The translations under genes were made by a program, and so were the position numbers. A stretch of 64,000 nt of DNA, taken from Ornithinibacter aureus. Lineage in GTDB: Bacteria; Actinomycetota; Actinomycetes; Actinomycetales; Dermatophilaceae. The notes under the pieces are model-generated. The model had not been told where the DNA came from, made no database searches, and saw only the letters and a program-made list of their open reading frames with translations. Shown piece by piece: positions 15,181 through 24,364 of this stretch. Numbering within the stretch: the first letter of the stretch is position 1; each line of letters opens with the position of its first letter. The stretch covers positions 1,302,001 through 1,366,000 of the forward strand of contig NZ_VMSB01000001.1 of NCBI RefSeq assembly GCF_009858245.1, written 5' to 3'.

Positions 15181-17160
15181 TCAGCGCGCCACACCGGCCA
15201 GGGCACGGCCAGCCGCGACGAGCAGCGGAGCGAGGACGAGCGCGACGAAGGCCGGGATCACCAGGCCCGAGTCGTTGACCGCGAACCCGACCACGGCGAG
15301 CACGAGGGCCCCGCGCAGCACCGGCACCCCGGCATCCACCGGGCGCCAACCCGTGCGCCACGCCACCACGACGAGCACCACGGTCGCGATCGAGATGGCC
15401 AGCAGCGGCGGGGACCCGAGGTTGGTGAGGTTCTGCGCGAGCTTGCGCCCGAGCACCGAGCCGGCCTCCCCCGAGATCACCGTGTCGACGAACTCGCCCA
15501 GGTGGGTGCGCGACGCCGGCGGGCGCCGCCAGTCGAGCCAGGACATCGCCGCGACGAGCAGCCCAGCGGCGGCGACCGCCACCACCGACCGGCGCACCGT
15601 CAGCCGCACGCCGGCGGCACCGGCGATGACCACGAGCCCACCGAGCAGCAGCCCCGGTGGCCCACCGAAGTCGGCACCGAGCGACGGCAGCCCCTCGATC
15701 GCAAGGAGCACGACAAGCAGCCCGAACCCCAGCCCCACCGCGACCTGGCGCGAGCGCCACCGCGCACCGGCGACCCACGCGACGAGCACGAGCGCGGCCA
15801 GCCCGTAGAGGGCGAAGCTCGTGTTCCCGAAACCGTAGAACCGCCCACCGACGGTCGGGTTCTGCCCGAAGACCGACCCGAGTTGCAGCCGCGACCCGAG
15901 GATCACGTCACCGGCGAGCACCACCACCGTGAACAGCGCCACGGTGCGCAGCGCACCGAGCGGATGCCGTCGCTCGACTCCCAGCGCGACCGCCACCACC
16001 AGCGCGGTCACCGCCCCGAGGATCGCGACGAACGCCACGGCCGGGGCCGGCATCTGCCACCAGGGCACGAGGTTCGCGGCGAACGTCGAGATGGGCACGG
16101 CGGCCACGGCGACACCGGCGGTGACCAGCGCCCGGGGCAGCTCATGCGAGGCCCCTCGACGCCACCACCACAGCGCGCCCAGCGCGGCCCAGAGCGCGAA
16201 ACCCACCGCGAGCCAACCGGTCACCTGGGGGCTCACCGACCGCAGGGTCGCGGCCCGTGTCTCGAACCCGACGAGGCCATCGACTCGTTCGGAGGCCGAC
16301 GATGCACCCGGCTCCACCGACACGGCCCGCCCGCTGATCGGCGCACCCTCGACCCCGATCCGCGTCAGGGCCGTGGCCGTGAGGTCCTGGAGCTGGATGA
16401 GGCCGGGCTGCCGCGTCGAGCCCGAGGTCAGCAGGCCCGCCTCGAACGAGGGGCCGCTCGCGACGACCGCCCTCGGACGCACGCTGGAGTCGCCGTCACC
16501 GAGCCCGGCGACGACGACGTCCGCCCCGGGGGCCGCGCCGACGACCTGGGCGACGAGAGCGTCGAGGCGCGCCACGGCATCCGCCCGCTCCGGCCCGGTG
16601 GTCGGCAGCGCTCCGCCGTCGACGAGCACCACGGGGCAGGCGACGCTGGTCGGCAGCGTGTCGGAGGACGTCGGACCCACCGCCCCGTCGGGGTCGGCGC
16701 CACCGATCGCCGCGCCCGGACCGATGCTCTGCACACATGCGCCGGATGCCGTGACCTCCTCGGCGAGCAACCCCGGTCGCGCGTCGTACGAGTCGGCGGC
16801 GGCAGCGGCGACGTAGTCGGCCCAGTTCGGCACGAGCCCGTCGACCGGGGGCAGTGGCTCGCGGCACGGCCCGGGAAGGTCTCCCGCACGTCGCCCGGCC
16901 GAGAGCGTGAGCCAGCCGTCGATCGCGCACGAGCGGCTGCGCACCGCTCGCGCGGTGATCGACCCGGAGGCGCCCTGCTCCACCATCGCCGTGAGGGCCG
17001 GCAGGTCGTCGCGCTCGAGGTCGGACCAGGCGAGCCCCGGCGCGCCGACGATGACGATCGGCGCGGTGTCGGATGCCGTGGCGTTCGCTGGCGGGGCGAG
17101 CGCGAGGCCGAGGGTCGCCGCCACGAGGGCCAGGGCGACGACGAGTGCCCGGCGCATCAT
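15181..17160 (-). CDS. Polytopic membrane protein with exported phosphatase-like domain
   Basis: A 659-aa protein. Residues 1-25 form a signal peptide (MMRRALVVALALVAATLGLALA). A soluble region follows to about residue 310 with IVIVGAPGLAWSDLERDDLPAL, which resembles the start of alkaline-phosphatase/sulfatase-like folds, though I cannot point to all metal ligands. About ten hydrophobic segments then run from 325 to the C-terminus. The ATG at 17160 overlaps the stop of the Tat-type GH15-like gene by 4 bp. The coupling suggests that the exported hydrolase-like protein and this membrane protein act on the same envelope glycan or lipid-linked polymer. Function unassigned. Confidence 0.78.
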   Translation of the reverse strand: MMRRALVVALALVAATLGLALAPPANATASDTAPIVIVGAPGLAWSDLERDDLPALTAMVEQGASGSITARAVRSRSCAIDGWLTLSAGRRAGDLPGPCREPLPPVDGLVPNWADYVAAAAADSYDARPGLLAEEVTASGACVQSIGPGAAIGGADPDGAVGPTSSDTLPTSVACPVVLVDGGALPTTGPERADAVARLDALVAQVVGAAPGADVVVAGLGDGDSSVRPRAVVASGPSFEAGLLTSGSTRQPGLIQLQDLTATALTRIGVEGAPISGRAVSVEPGASSASERVDGLVGFETRAATLRSVSPQVTGWLAVGFALWAALGALWWWRRGASHELPRALVTAGVAVAAVPISTFAANLVPWWQMPAPAVAFVAILGAVTALVVAVALGVERRHPLGALRTVALFTVVVLAGDVILGSRLQLGSVFGQNPTVGGRFYGFGNTSFALYGLAALVLVAWVAGARWRSRQVAVGLGFGLLVVLLAIEGLPSLGADFGGPPGLLLGGLVVIAGAAGVRLTVRRSVVAVAAAGLLVAAMSWLDWRRPPASRTHLGEFVDTVISGEAGSVLGRKLAQNLTNLGSPPLLAISIATVVLVVVAWRTGWRPVDAGVPVLRGALVLAVVGFAVNDSGLVIPAFVALVLAPLLVAAGRALAGVAR

Positions 17161-18467
17161 CCCCGCACCAGCTCGTGGGTGGCGATGACCACGAGGGATG
17201 CCGTCCACGCGAGGGGGGCGACTGCGGCCGGACGGCCGTCGTGCAGCACCTTCTCGGGGTAGGAGCCGGCCTCGGTGCGGTGGTCACCGAGCCACGTCAG
17301 GAGGATCTCGGCCTTGGTCGGGTAGCCGTTGGCGGCCCACGCGGCGGCGAAGAGTGCAGTGGTCGGGGTCCAGCTGATGCCGTCGTTCTTCCACGAGGCA
17401 CCGGGGGCCAGCCCCCCGGCCGGGCGCAGCATCGAGGTCTGGGCCCGGTCGATGGCCGTCAGCACCTCGACGTCTGCCTCCGTCGGCCCGATGGGGGCGA
17501 CGAGGAAGGTCACGGCGGCATCCGAGGCCGAACCCCCGAGCAGCCGGGGGTAGCCGTTGGGGCCGAAGTGCTTGCGAACCTGCGCCGCCAGGGTGTCCGA
17601 CGCTGCTCGGGCCTGCTCTGCCAGCGCGTACTCCCCCACCAGGGGCAGGACGACGGCACCGCTGCGCAGCCCGGCGAGCACGGCGGCCGCTGTGCCCAGG
17701 GTGAGGGTGTCCTCGACGATCTCCCAGTAGTCCGACGACGCGGGCGGCAGGGCCGTGGCCTCGTCGAGGGAGTCCAGCAGCTTGGTGCAGCTGCGCACGA
17801 GCAACGGGGTGAGCGGGCTGAGCAGCTCGGTGGCGCGCTCCGGGGCCTGCGCGGCGATCTGGGCAGCCCCCCACACGACCCAGCCGGTGCCGTCGAGCTG
17901 GGCCACGCGGTCGTCCGGGGTGCGCCGGGTACTCGGGTCGTAGCGCGCCTCGAACCCACCGTCCCTGCCCTGGACCCCGCGAAGCCAGCGCAGCTGGTCG
18001 GCCGCCGCGTCGTGGTGGCCGATCCGGGCCAGGGCAGCCGCCACGAACGAGACGTCCCTGGGCCAGGCGTAGCGCCACCGGTCGGTCCACCCCGCCACGG
18101 AGACCTTGAGGTCGACGGAGAGGGCGCGCAGGTCGAGCAGGGCCGAGCGCAGGATGTCGTCCCCTGCGGCGAGGCGGGTCTGCACCCACGGGGCGCACGA
18201 GGCGAGCCAGGCCTTCTCCTCCTCGAGCAGGGCAGCCGTCTGGATGCGGTCGGCGAGCACCCGCGTACCCGGCACCACGGCATCCACCCGTCCCACCGGG
18301 ACGATCTCGCGGCTCCCGCCGCCGCCGAAGGCCACCGTCTCGCCGTACAACGGCACCTCGGCGCGCATGATCCGCTCGGTGATGCTCCAGTAGGCCGTGC
18401 CCGAGTAGGCCAGCAGCCCGACCCCACCGAGCAGCGCGCGGCGGCGAGTCAGGGCGAACGGGGACAC
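17157..18467 (-). CDS. Exported GH15-like glucoamylase-fold protein
   Basis: A 436-aa protein starting at GTG 18467. The N-terminus TRRRALLGGVGLLAYSG looks like a Tat signal or signal anchor (twin Arg near 8-9, then a hydrophobic stretch). The rest follows an (alpha/alpha)6 pattern: RWRYAWPRDVSFVAAALA resembles the substrate-binding W-P-R-D loop of GH15 enzymes, and SWKNDGISWTPTTALFAAAW the region of the second catalytic acid. No SLH or cell-wall binding domain is visible. Its stop overlaps the phosphatase-like membrane protein start. It is probably a glycan-acting or glycan-sensing protein on the outer face; whether both catalytic acids are intact needs an alignment. Confidence 0.78.
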   Translation of the reverse strand: MSPFALTRRRALLGGVGLLAYSGTAYWSITERIMRAEVPLYGETVAFGGGGSREIVPVGRVDAVVPGTRVLADRIQTAALLEEEKAWLASCAPWVQTRLAAGDDILRSALLDLRALSVDLKVSVAGWTDRWRYAWPRDVSFVAAALARIGHHDAAADQLRWLRGVQGRDGGFEARYDPSTRRTPDDRVAQLDGTGWVVWGAAQIAAQAPERATELLSPLTPLLVRSCTKLLDSLDEATALPPASSDYWEIVEDTLTLGTAAAVLAGLRSGAVVLPLVGEYALAEQARAASDTLAAQVRKHFGPNGYPRLLGGSASDAAVTFLVAPIGPTEADVEVLTAIDRAQTSMLRPAGGLAPGASWKNDGISWTPTTALFAAAWAANGYPTKAEILLTWLGDHRTEAGSYPEKVLHDGRPAAVAPLAWTASLVVIATHELVRG

Positions 18468-18618
18468 CCCGAAACTGTATGCCGGATGGCCGAGCCGGGC
18501 TCCCAGCCCCCGTGAGCCGGATCACGCTGTGGGCACCGTCATACCCACGCACCTGTGGCCGGGTCGGCGGCTAGGTTCACCGGGACCCAAGCCTTCGCCG
18601 CCAAAGGAGCACGACCGC

Positions 18619-19959
18619 ATGGACCAGATCCGCGAGGCCATCCTCTCCGGGGACCGCACCGAGCAGACCTACGCCGGGATCGAGGTGCCGACGACCTATC
18701 GCGCCGCGACCGTGCACAAGGACGAGGCCCTGATGTTCGAGGGTCTGGCCAGCCGCGACAAGGACCCGCGCAAGTCCCTGCACGTCGAGCAGGTGCCCAC
18801 CCCCGAGCTCGCGCCGGGCGAGGCCCTCGTCGCCGTCATGGCCAGCGCCATCAACTACAACACCGTGTGGACCTCGATCTTCGAGCCGGTGTCGACGTTC
18901 GGGTTCCTCGAGCGCTACGGCCGCACCTCGGAGTTCGCCAAGCGTCACGACCGCGACTACCACGTCGTCGGCTCCGACCTCGCGGGCGTCGTCCTGCGCG
19001 TGGGTCCGGGTGTGACCAAGTGGAAGCCCGGCACCGAGGTCGTCGCGCACTGCCTGTCCGTCGAGCTCGAGGACGCCGCCGGCCACGACGACACGATGAT
19101 GGACCCGCAGCAGCGGATCTGGGGTTTCGAGACCAACTTCGGCGGTCTGGCCGAGCTCGCGATCGTCAAGGCCAACCAGCTGATGCCCAAGCCCACCCAC
19201 CTGTCGTGGGAGGAGGCGGCATCCCCCGGCCTGGTCAACAGCACCGCCTACCGCCAGCTCATCTCGCGCAACGGCGCCCACATGAAGCTCGGCGACCGCG
19301 TGCTCATCTGGGGTGCGTCGGGTGGGCTCGGCTCCTACGCGACCCAGATGGCCCTGGCCGGCGGCGCGACCCCGATCTGCGTGGTCTCCTCCCCCGAGAA
19401 GGCCGCGATCTGCCGCGCGATGGGGGCCGAGCTCATCATCGACCGCTCCGCGGAGGGCTACCGGTTCTGGAACGAGGACGGCACCGCGCAGAACCCCAAG
19501 GAGTGGCAGCGCCTGGGCAAGAAGATCCGTGAGCTGACCGGTGGGCACGACGTCGACATCGTCTTCGAGCACCCCGGCCGCGAGACCTTCGGCGCCAGCG
19601 TCTACGTCGCCCGCAAGGGCGGCACGATCGTCACGTGTGCGTCGACCTCGGGGTACATGCACGAGTACGACAACCGCTACCTGTGGATGAACCTCAAGCG
19701 CATCGTCAGCTCGCACTTCGCGAACTACCGCGAGGCGTGGGAGGCCAACGAGCTCATCGACCGCGGCCTGATCCACCCGACCCTCAGCCGCACCTACCGC
19801 CTCGAGGACGTCGGTACCGCCGCCCTGGACGTGCACCGCAACCTCCACCAGGGCAAGGTCGGCGTGCTCACCCTGTCGCCCGAGGAGGGCCTCGGCGTGA
19901 GCAACCCCGAGAAGCGGGCCCGCTTCGAGAGCGAGATCAACCGCTTCCGCAACGCCTGA
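18619..19959 (+). CDS. ccrA: Crotonyl-CoA carboxylase/reductase
   Basis: A 446-aa medium-chain reductase. Features matching Ccr rather than simple crotonyl-CoA reductase homologues include the N-terminal MDQIREAILSGD, the NYNTVWTSIFEPVSTF stretch, DYHVVGSDLAGVVLRVG, the Rossmann motif WGASGGLGSYA, and the IVFEHPGRETFGASV and SSHFANYREAWEAN segments near the CO2-binding region. Ccr reduces and carboxylates crotonyl-CoA with NADPH and CO2 to (2S)-ethylmalonyl-CoA, the defining step of the ethylmalonyl-CoA pathway and a polyketide extender supply. The ATG at 18619 has an AAGGAG SD. Upstream, CTAGGTT at about 18570 is a possible -10. It is a single gene, followed by an inverted repeat. Confidence 0.95.
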   Translation: MDQIREAILSGDRTEQTYAGIEVPTTYRAATVHKDEALMFEGLASRDKDPRKSLHVEQVPTPELAPGEALVAVMASAINYNTVWTSIFEPVSTFGFLERYGRTSEFAKRHDRDYHVVGSDLAGVVLRVGPGVTKWKPGTEVVAHCLSVELEDAAGHDDTMMDPQQRIWGFETNFGGLAELAIVKANQLMPKPTHLSWEEAASPGLVNSTAYRQLISRNGAHMKLGDRVLIWGASGGLGSYATQMALAGGATPICVVSSPEKAAICRAMGAELIIDRSAEGYRFWNEDGTAQNPKEWQRLGKKIRELTGGHDVDIVFEHPGRETFGASVYVARKGGTIVTCASTSGYMHEYDNRYLWMNLKRIVSSHFANYREAWEANELIDRGLIHPTLSRTYRLEDVGTAALDVHRNLHQGKVGVLTLSPEEGLGVSNPEKRARFESEINRFRNA

Positions 19960-19966
19960 CTCCTCC

Positions 19967-20055
19967 CCGACCTTGCGGACTTTCCTGCGAGGTGCTGGGC
20001 AACACGCCGTGAACCGGCGCTCGTCCCGGCACCTCGCAGGAAAAGTGAAGGTCGG
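19967..20055. repeat. Long inverted repeat after ccrA
   Basis: Inner arms TTTCCTGCGAGGTGC (19981-19995) and GCACCTCGCAGGAAA (20029-20043) are perfectly complementary around a 33-nt centre. Outer arms CCGACCTT (19967-19974) and AAGGTCGG (20048-20055) add to the structure. It starts 8 bp after the ccrA stop and lies before the next gene on the same strand. It could terminate ccrA, but the long centre and lack of T-run are unlike a normal terminator. Read from the minus strand, its arm contains GACCTTCAC-TTT, shared in part with the repeat at 5761-5879. Confidence 0.7.
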
Positions 20056-20114
20056 ATGCCGCGGCGCACGGTGGCGTCGTCGCCCCACCGTAGGGTTGTC
20101 GCGGGAGGTGTGGC

Positions 20115-21401
20115 GTGAACGTGTCGAGGCTGTGGAGCCCGGTGACCCGGTGGGGTGAGTTCCGCCGACGGCAACTCGCGGCCCTCGAGGAGAGCAACCG
20201 CATCGCCGCTCGCGTCACTGGTACGGATCCAACGGCGGCCGAACCCGCGGCGAACGAACCCGCGGCGAGCGAGGCCGACGGCGGCGTCGCCACGGCATCC
20301 TCGCCGTTCGTCGTCGACCCGACCCAGCCGACGGTCACGCCCTACGGTGTCGTCGGGCGGCCGCTCAACCGGCACTCGCCGTTCTACATCGGTTTCTTCG
20401 GGGCCACGGGCGCGCTCATCGCGGTCGGTCTGTGGCAGCTCGTCGGGCAGATCACGACGACGCTGACCCTGATCGTCGTCTCCCTGTTCATCGCGCTCGC
20501 CCTCAGCCCGATCGTCGACGGACTCGTGGCGCGCGGGGTGAAGCGGGTCGCGGCAGTGGCCGCCGTCTTCAGCGCGTTGCTCGCCATCTTCGCCGTGATC
20601 CTGGCTGTCGTCATCCCCCCGGTGGCGCTCGAGGGAGCAGAGCTGGCCCGGCAGACCCCGGGATACGTCGAACAGCTCCTCGATGCCCGCTGGGTCCACG
20701 ACCTCGACGCGAACTACGACGTCCTGGACACCCTTCAGGCCGAGATCCGGGCGCGAGCCATGGACCAGTCGTTCATCCAGGGGGTGCTCGGCGGCATCTT
20801 CGGGGTGGGCAGAGCCGTGCTCAACGGCACGTTCCAGGTGTTCACGGTGCTGGTGCTGACGCTGTACTTCCTCGGGTCGCTGCCGCGCGTCAAGCAGGCC
20901 GGGTACGCCCTCGTGCCGGCCTCGCGGCGCGCCCGCGTCAAGCCGCTGTCGGAGGAGATCATGCGCCGAGTGGGCTCCTACGCCCTGGGCCAGGTCTCCA
21001 TCGCGACCCTGAACGGGGTGCTGTCCTACGTGATGATGACCCTCGTCGGCATCCCCTACGCCGCGGTGCTCGCCGTGACCGTCGGCCTGCTCGGGCTCAT
21101 CCCGATGATCGGTGCAACCCTGGGGGCAGTGATCGTGTGCGCCATCGCGTTCGTCTCCGAGCCGAAGACGGCGCTCATCGCAGGCGTCTACTACCTGATC
21201 TACCAACAGGTCGAGAACTACCTCGTGGCGCCGCGGATCATGCAGCGCACGGTGTCGGTTCCGGGGCCGGTGACCATCGTCGCGGCGCTGGCCGGGGGCG
21301 CACTGCTCGGGGTGCTCGGCGCCCTGCTCGCGATCCCGGTGGCCGCCGGGCTCCTGCTGCTCTACGAAGAGGTGCTGGTCCCGCGTCAGAACCGCGCCTG
21401 A
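20115..21401 (+). CDS. AI-2E family transporter (PF01594-type)
   Basis: A 428-aa membrane protein with about eight hydrophobic segments: two or three between residues 95 and 175, a soluble stretch at about 175-235, and the remainder at 235-420. The motif YFLGSLPRVKQAGYALVP and the closing region GLIPMIGATLGAVI through GVLGALLAIPVAAGLLLLYEEV are characteristic of the YdiK/PerM/TqsA group. Members export small molecules or ions; the AI-2 role is known for only one. The first 80 residues are charged and Ala-rich and likely cytoplasmic. The GTG at 20115 has an excellent SD (GGAGGTG). It is monocistronic. Confidence 0.9.
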   Translation: MNVSRLWSPVTRWGEFRRRQLAALEESNRIAARVTGTDPTAAEPAANEPAASEADGGVATASSPFVVDPTQPTVTPYGVVGRPLNRHSPFYIGFFGATGALIAVGLWQLVGQITTTLTLIVVSLFIALALSPIVDGLVARGVKRVAAVAAVFSALLAIFAVILAVVIPPVALEGAELARQTPGYVEQLLDARWVHDLDANYDVLDTLQAEIRARAMDQSFIQGVLGGIFGVGRAVLNGTFQVFTVLVLTLYFLGSLPRVKQAGYALVPASRRARVKPLSEEIMRRVGSYALGQVSIATLNGVLSYVMMTLVGIPYAAVLAVTVGLLGLIPMIGATLGAVIVCAIAFVSEPKTALIAGVYYLIYQQVENYLVAPRIMQRTVSVPGPVTIVAALAGGALLGVLGALLAIPVAAGLLLLYEEVLVPRQNRA

Positions 21402-21404
21402 CCC

Positions 21405-21683
21405 TCAGGGGCGGGAGGCGTGCCGGGCCGACCAGCAGCGGGTGTGCCAGTGCCGTCGCTCATCGATGCCACCGACCCCCTGCGCCGGCCACACGACGAC
21501 GTGCGGTGTGCCGACGGCGATGCCCTGGTGGCACCCCGGGCACCGGTACTCGCGGGTGGATGACGCCCCCGACAGCTGACGCACGTGCCACGGCCGGCCC
21601 GAGTAGGTCTGGGTCCCGACCTCGCTGGCGCCCGAGAGCGGCCGGGACTCGAGGTCGCGGCGACGACGGTTGGCCCTGGGCAT
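21405..21683 (-). CDS. Small zinc-ribbon-like conserved actinobacterial protein
   Basis: 92 aa from the ATG at 21683, which has GGGAG ten bases upstream; an ATG at 21692 has the SD too close. The N-terminus MPRANRRRRDLE is highly basic. The body carries YRCPGCHQGIAVGTPHVVVWP and ends RRHWHTRCW, so CPGC plus H-x-H/C ligands suggest one zinc site. Proteins of this kind are widespread in actinobacteria and are often mislabelled ATP/GTP-binding. The gene is convergent with the AI-2E transporter with 3 bp between stops. The larger frame extending to 22217 is a shadow of the flavoprotein gene. Confidence 0.8.
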   Translation of the reverse strand: MPRANRRRRDLESRPLSGASEVGTQTYSGRPWHVRQLSGASSTREYRCPGCHQGIAVGTPHVVVWPAQGVGGIDERRHWHTRCWSARHASRP

Positions 21684-21706
21684 GCCGCCCATGCTCCCAG
21701 ACGTCG

Positions 21707-24172
21707 TCAGCCCGTGACGCGCGCGCTCGTCGGGTCGTACATCGGGCGCAACGACACCACGGCCGGATGCCGGGTGCCGGCGACGTCGACCTCCCACCGC
21801 CCGTCGGCGAGCCACTGCGGCGTCACCGGCCCGTGGCCGCCGACGAACGCCAAGCCGACGGCACCGCCGAGGGTCCAGCCGTGCGACGCCGAGCGCACCT
21901 CCCCGACGACGACCCCGTCGCGCAGCACCGGCTCGGCGTGGAAGAGCAGCGGCTCGGGGTCGCTCAGCAGCACCTGGACCAGCCGGTGGTGCGGTGTCCC
22001 CCGGGCCTTGGCCGCCAGCGTGGCCTCGCGTCCCACGAACCCGCCCGGCTTGTCGAGGGCGACGGCAAACCCGAGCCCGACGCCGTAGACGTCGTCGGTG
22101 TTGTCGATGTCGTGGCCGAAGTCGCGGTACCCCTTCTCCATCCGCAGGCTGGACAACGCCTTGAGACCCACGGGTCGGATGCCGTGCGGGGCACCCGCCG
22201 CGAGGACGGCATCCCACACCTCACCCGCCTGCGCGGCCGGCGCGTACAGCTCCCACCCCAGCTCGCCGAGGTAGGTGATGCGGATGGCGAGCACCTCGGC
22301 ACCGGCGATGTCGACGCGGTGGGCCGCCCGGAAGGGGAAGGCCGCACTCGACCAGTCGGTGCCCGGGGCGGCCTGCGCCAGAGTCGCGCGGGAGTGAGGG
22401 CCCTGCACGGTGAGCAGCGCGACGTCGCTCGTGACGTCCTCGACGGTGGCGTCGGCGTCTGCGACGGCCCGCCGCACCTGGCCCAGGGCCGACCCGTGGG
22501 CCGTGTCGGACGCGACGACGAGGAAGTCGTCCGCCGCCAGGCGGGTCACGGTGAGGTCGGCGCGGATGCCGCCGTCCTCACCGAGCCACTGGGTGTAGGT
22601 GATGACCCCGTCGCGCTCGTTGACCGCGCCAGCGCTCAGGCGGTCGAGCACCGCACCGGCATCCGGCCCGCGCACCGCGAACTTGGCCATGAAGGACATG
22701 TCCATCAGCCCGACGGCCTCGCGCACCGCCTCGTGCTCGGCGCGCCAGTTCGCGAACCACGGGTGGTGCCCCCAGCCGGGTTCGTCGGTGGGGCTCTGGC
22801 CACGCCCGGCGTACCAGGCGGCCGACTCCCAGCCGCTGACGTCACGCAGCCGAGCGCCCTCCGCGACGAGGCGGTCGTGCACGGGTGAGGTGAACTCGCC
22901 ACGCGCAGAGGTGAGCTCGACGCCCGGGGTGTGTGCGGCATACACGGTGCCGAGGATCTCGGCGGTGCGTTCGGCGCGGTGGCGCGGGTTGAGCTGCCAG
23001 TCCCGGAAGCGGGCGACGTCGAACCCGGTGACGTCGACGTCGGGGTGGCCGTCGGCGACCCACTGCGCGACGATGCGCCCCATCCCGCCGGCCGACAGGA
23101 TGCCGACGGAGTTAAGCCCCGCACACACGAAGTACCCGTGGATGCCGGGAGCCTCACCCACCGCTGGCGCGAGGTCGGGCGTGAAGGACTCGGGCCCGCA
23201 GAAGAACGTGCGGATGCCGACGGTCTCGACGACGGGGACGCGGGCGATGGCGCGCTCGACGAAGGGTCCCATCCGGTCCCAGTCGGGGGTGATCTCGCCG
23301 AAGGAGAAGTCACGCGGGATGCCGTCGACGTTCCACGCCGCGGCGACCGGCTCGAAGAGCCCGACCATCATGCCGCCGCCCTCCTCGCGGTAGTAGCCGT
23401 AGGCGGCCGGGTCCTCGAACACCGGTGCGTCCGGGCTCATCCCGTCGATCGGCTCGGTGATGAGGTAGTAGTGCTCGGCGGCTTGGTTGGGCACGACGAC
23501 GCCGTTGCGCTCGGCGAGTTCGCGGGCCCACATGCCGGCGCAGTTGACGACGACGTCGCACTCGACGTCCCCGGCATCCGTGCGGACCCCGGTGACTTCC
23601 TCGACGAGTCCGCGTGGACGGGTGAGGACCTGCTCGACCCGCACCCCCTCGAGGATCTTGGCTCCGAGGTTGCGGGCCCCCTTGGCCAGGCTCATCGTGA
23701 CGTCGACGGGGTTCACCCGGCCGTCGCCCGGGACGTGGAAGCCCGCGAGGAGGTCGTCGGTGCGCGCCAGCGGGAAGAGGTCGGCCATCTCCTTCGGGCG
23801 GATCTCCTCGACCTCGAGGCCGATGTGGCGCTGGAAGGCCGCGACCCGGCGGTACTCCTCGAGACGGTCTGCGTCGGCGGCCGCCTCGATGAGCCCGACC
23901 GGCTTGAACCCGGTCGCCACACCGGTCTCGGCCTCCAGGCGGGCGTAGAGGTCGCGTGAGTACAGCCGCATGCGGGTGTTCGTCTCGCTCGTGGAGCCGA
24001 AGCAGGTCATCAGGCCGGCTGCGTGCCACGTCGTGCCGGACGTCAGCCGGTCACGTTCGAGAACGAGGACATCGGTGATGCCCAGATGCGCCAGGTGGTA
24101 GGCGATCGAGGCGCCGATGACGCCTCCTCCGATGATGACGACCCGGGCGCGCGCCGGCAGTGCTGTGCTCAC
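21707..24172 (-). CDS. FAD-dependent dimethylglycine/sarcosine dehydrogenase-like protein with GcvT domain
   Basis: An 821-aa two-domain protein. Residues about 10-390 are a DAO-type FAD domain with VVIIGGGVIGASIAYHLA, the flavinylation-type region SGTTWHAAGLM, and CAGLNSVGILSAGGMG. A linker domain follows, then residues about 470-815 form a GcvT-like aminomethyltransferase domain (MDMSFMAKFAVRGPDA, RITYLGELGWELYAP, LRMEKGYRDFGHDI). This layout matches dimethylglycine and sarcosine dehydrogenases, which oxidise N-methyl groups and pass the one-carbon unit to tetrahydrofolate. The covalent-FAD His appears as TTWHAAG. The GTG at 24172 is the start. It stands alone, without other sox or glycine-betaine genes nearby, so the substrate is not fixed. 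Confidence 0.9.
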   Translation of the reverse strand: MSTALPARARVVIIGGGVIGASIAYHLAHLGITDVLVLERDRLTSGTTWHAAGLMTCFGSTSETNTRMRLYSRDLYARLEAETGVATGFKPVGLIEAAADADRLEEYRRVAAFQRHIGLEVEEIRPKEMADLFPLARTDDLLAGFHVPGDGRVNPVDVTMSLAKGARNLGAKILEGVRVEQVLTRPRGLVEEVTGVRTDAGDVECDVVVNCAGMWARELAERNGVVVPNQAAEHYYLITEPIDGMSPDAPVFEDPAAYGYYREEGGGMMVGLFEPVAAAWNVDGIPRDFSFGEITPDWDRMGPFVERAIARVPVVETVGIRTFFCGPESFTPDLAPAVGEAPGIHGYFVCAGLNSVGILSAGGMGRIVAQWVADGHPDVDVTGFDVARFRDWQLNPRHRAERTAEILGTVYAAHTPGVELTSARGEFTSPVHDRLVAEGARLRDVSGWESAAWYAGRGQSPTDEPGWGHHPWFANWRAEHEAVREAVGLMDMSFMAKFAVRGPDAGAVLDRLSAGAVNERDGVITYTQWLGEDGGIRADLTVTRLAADDFLVVASDTAHGSALGQVRRAVADADATVEDVTSDVALLTVQGPHSRATLAQAAPGTDWSSAAFPFRAAHRVDIAGAEVLAIRITYLGELGWELYAPAAQAGEVWDAVLAAGAPHGIRPVGLKALSSLRMEKGYRDFGHDIDNTDDVYGVGLGFAVALDKPGGFVGREATLAAKARGTPHHRLVQVLLSDPEPLLFHAEPVLRDGVVVGEVRSASHGWTLGGAVGLAFVGGHGPVTPQWLADGRWEVDVAGTRHPAVVSLRPMYDPTSARVTG

Positions 24173-24285
24173 GCGCCCAACCTATCCACCCCGTACCCGG
24201 CTCGGCCCACCCCCGTCGGGAGGAGGCAACACGCAGGCGGTGAGCCCACGGCATCCGGACGCCCGCTCATGACCCGGGCGTCTTC

Positions 24286-24349
24286 AGATCGACCAATAGG
24301 TCACTCCAGGTACACGGCCTCGTACGCGCACTGACCTATTGGTCGATCT
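24286..24349. repeat. 18-bp perfect inverted repeat carrying CCAATAGGTC
   Basis: AGATCGACCAATAGGTCA (24286-24303) and its exact complement (24332-24349) flank a 28-nt centre containing AGGTACACGG. The repeat lies between two minus-strand genes, 58 bp before 24407. A related half copy, CCAATAGGTC-N5-AGGTAC, occurs alone at 27521-27543. The AT-rich CCAATAGGTC core stands out against the GC-rich background, which argues for a protein-binding or mobile-repeat origin rather than a plain terminator. Confidence 0.72.
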
Positions 24350-24364
24350 CGGTACGGTCACGTC

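Noticed and set aside
14719-17262. 847-codon plus-strand frame opposite the phosphatase-like membrane protein
   Set aside because: Arg/His/Pro-rich with no recognisable motif; the minus-strand gene has a signal peptide and membrane helices.
20115-21401. Quorum-sensing AI-2 exporter
   Set aside because: The family name covers many unrelated transporters; no luxS or other AI-2 gene is seen in the window.
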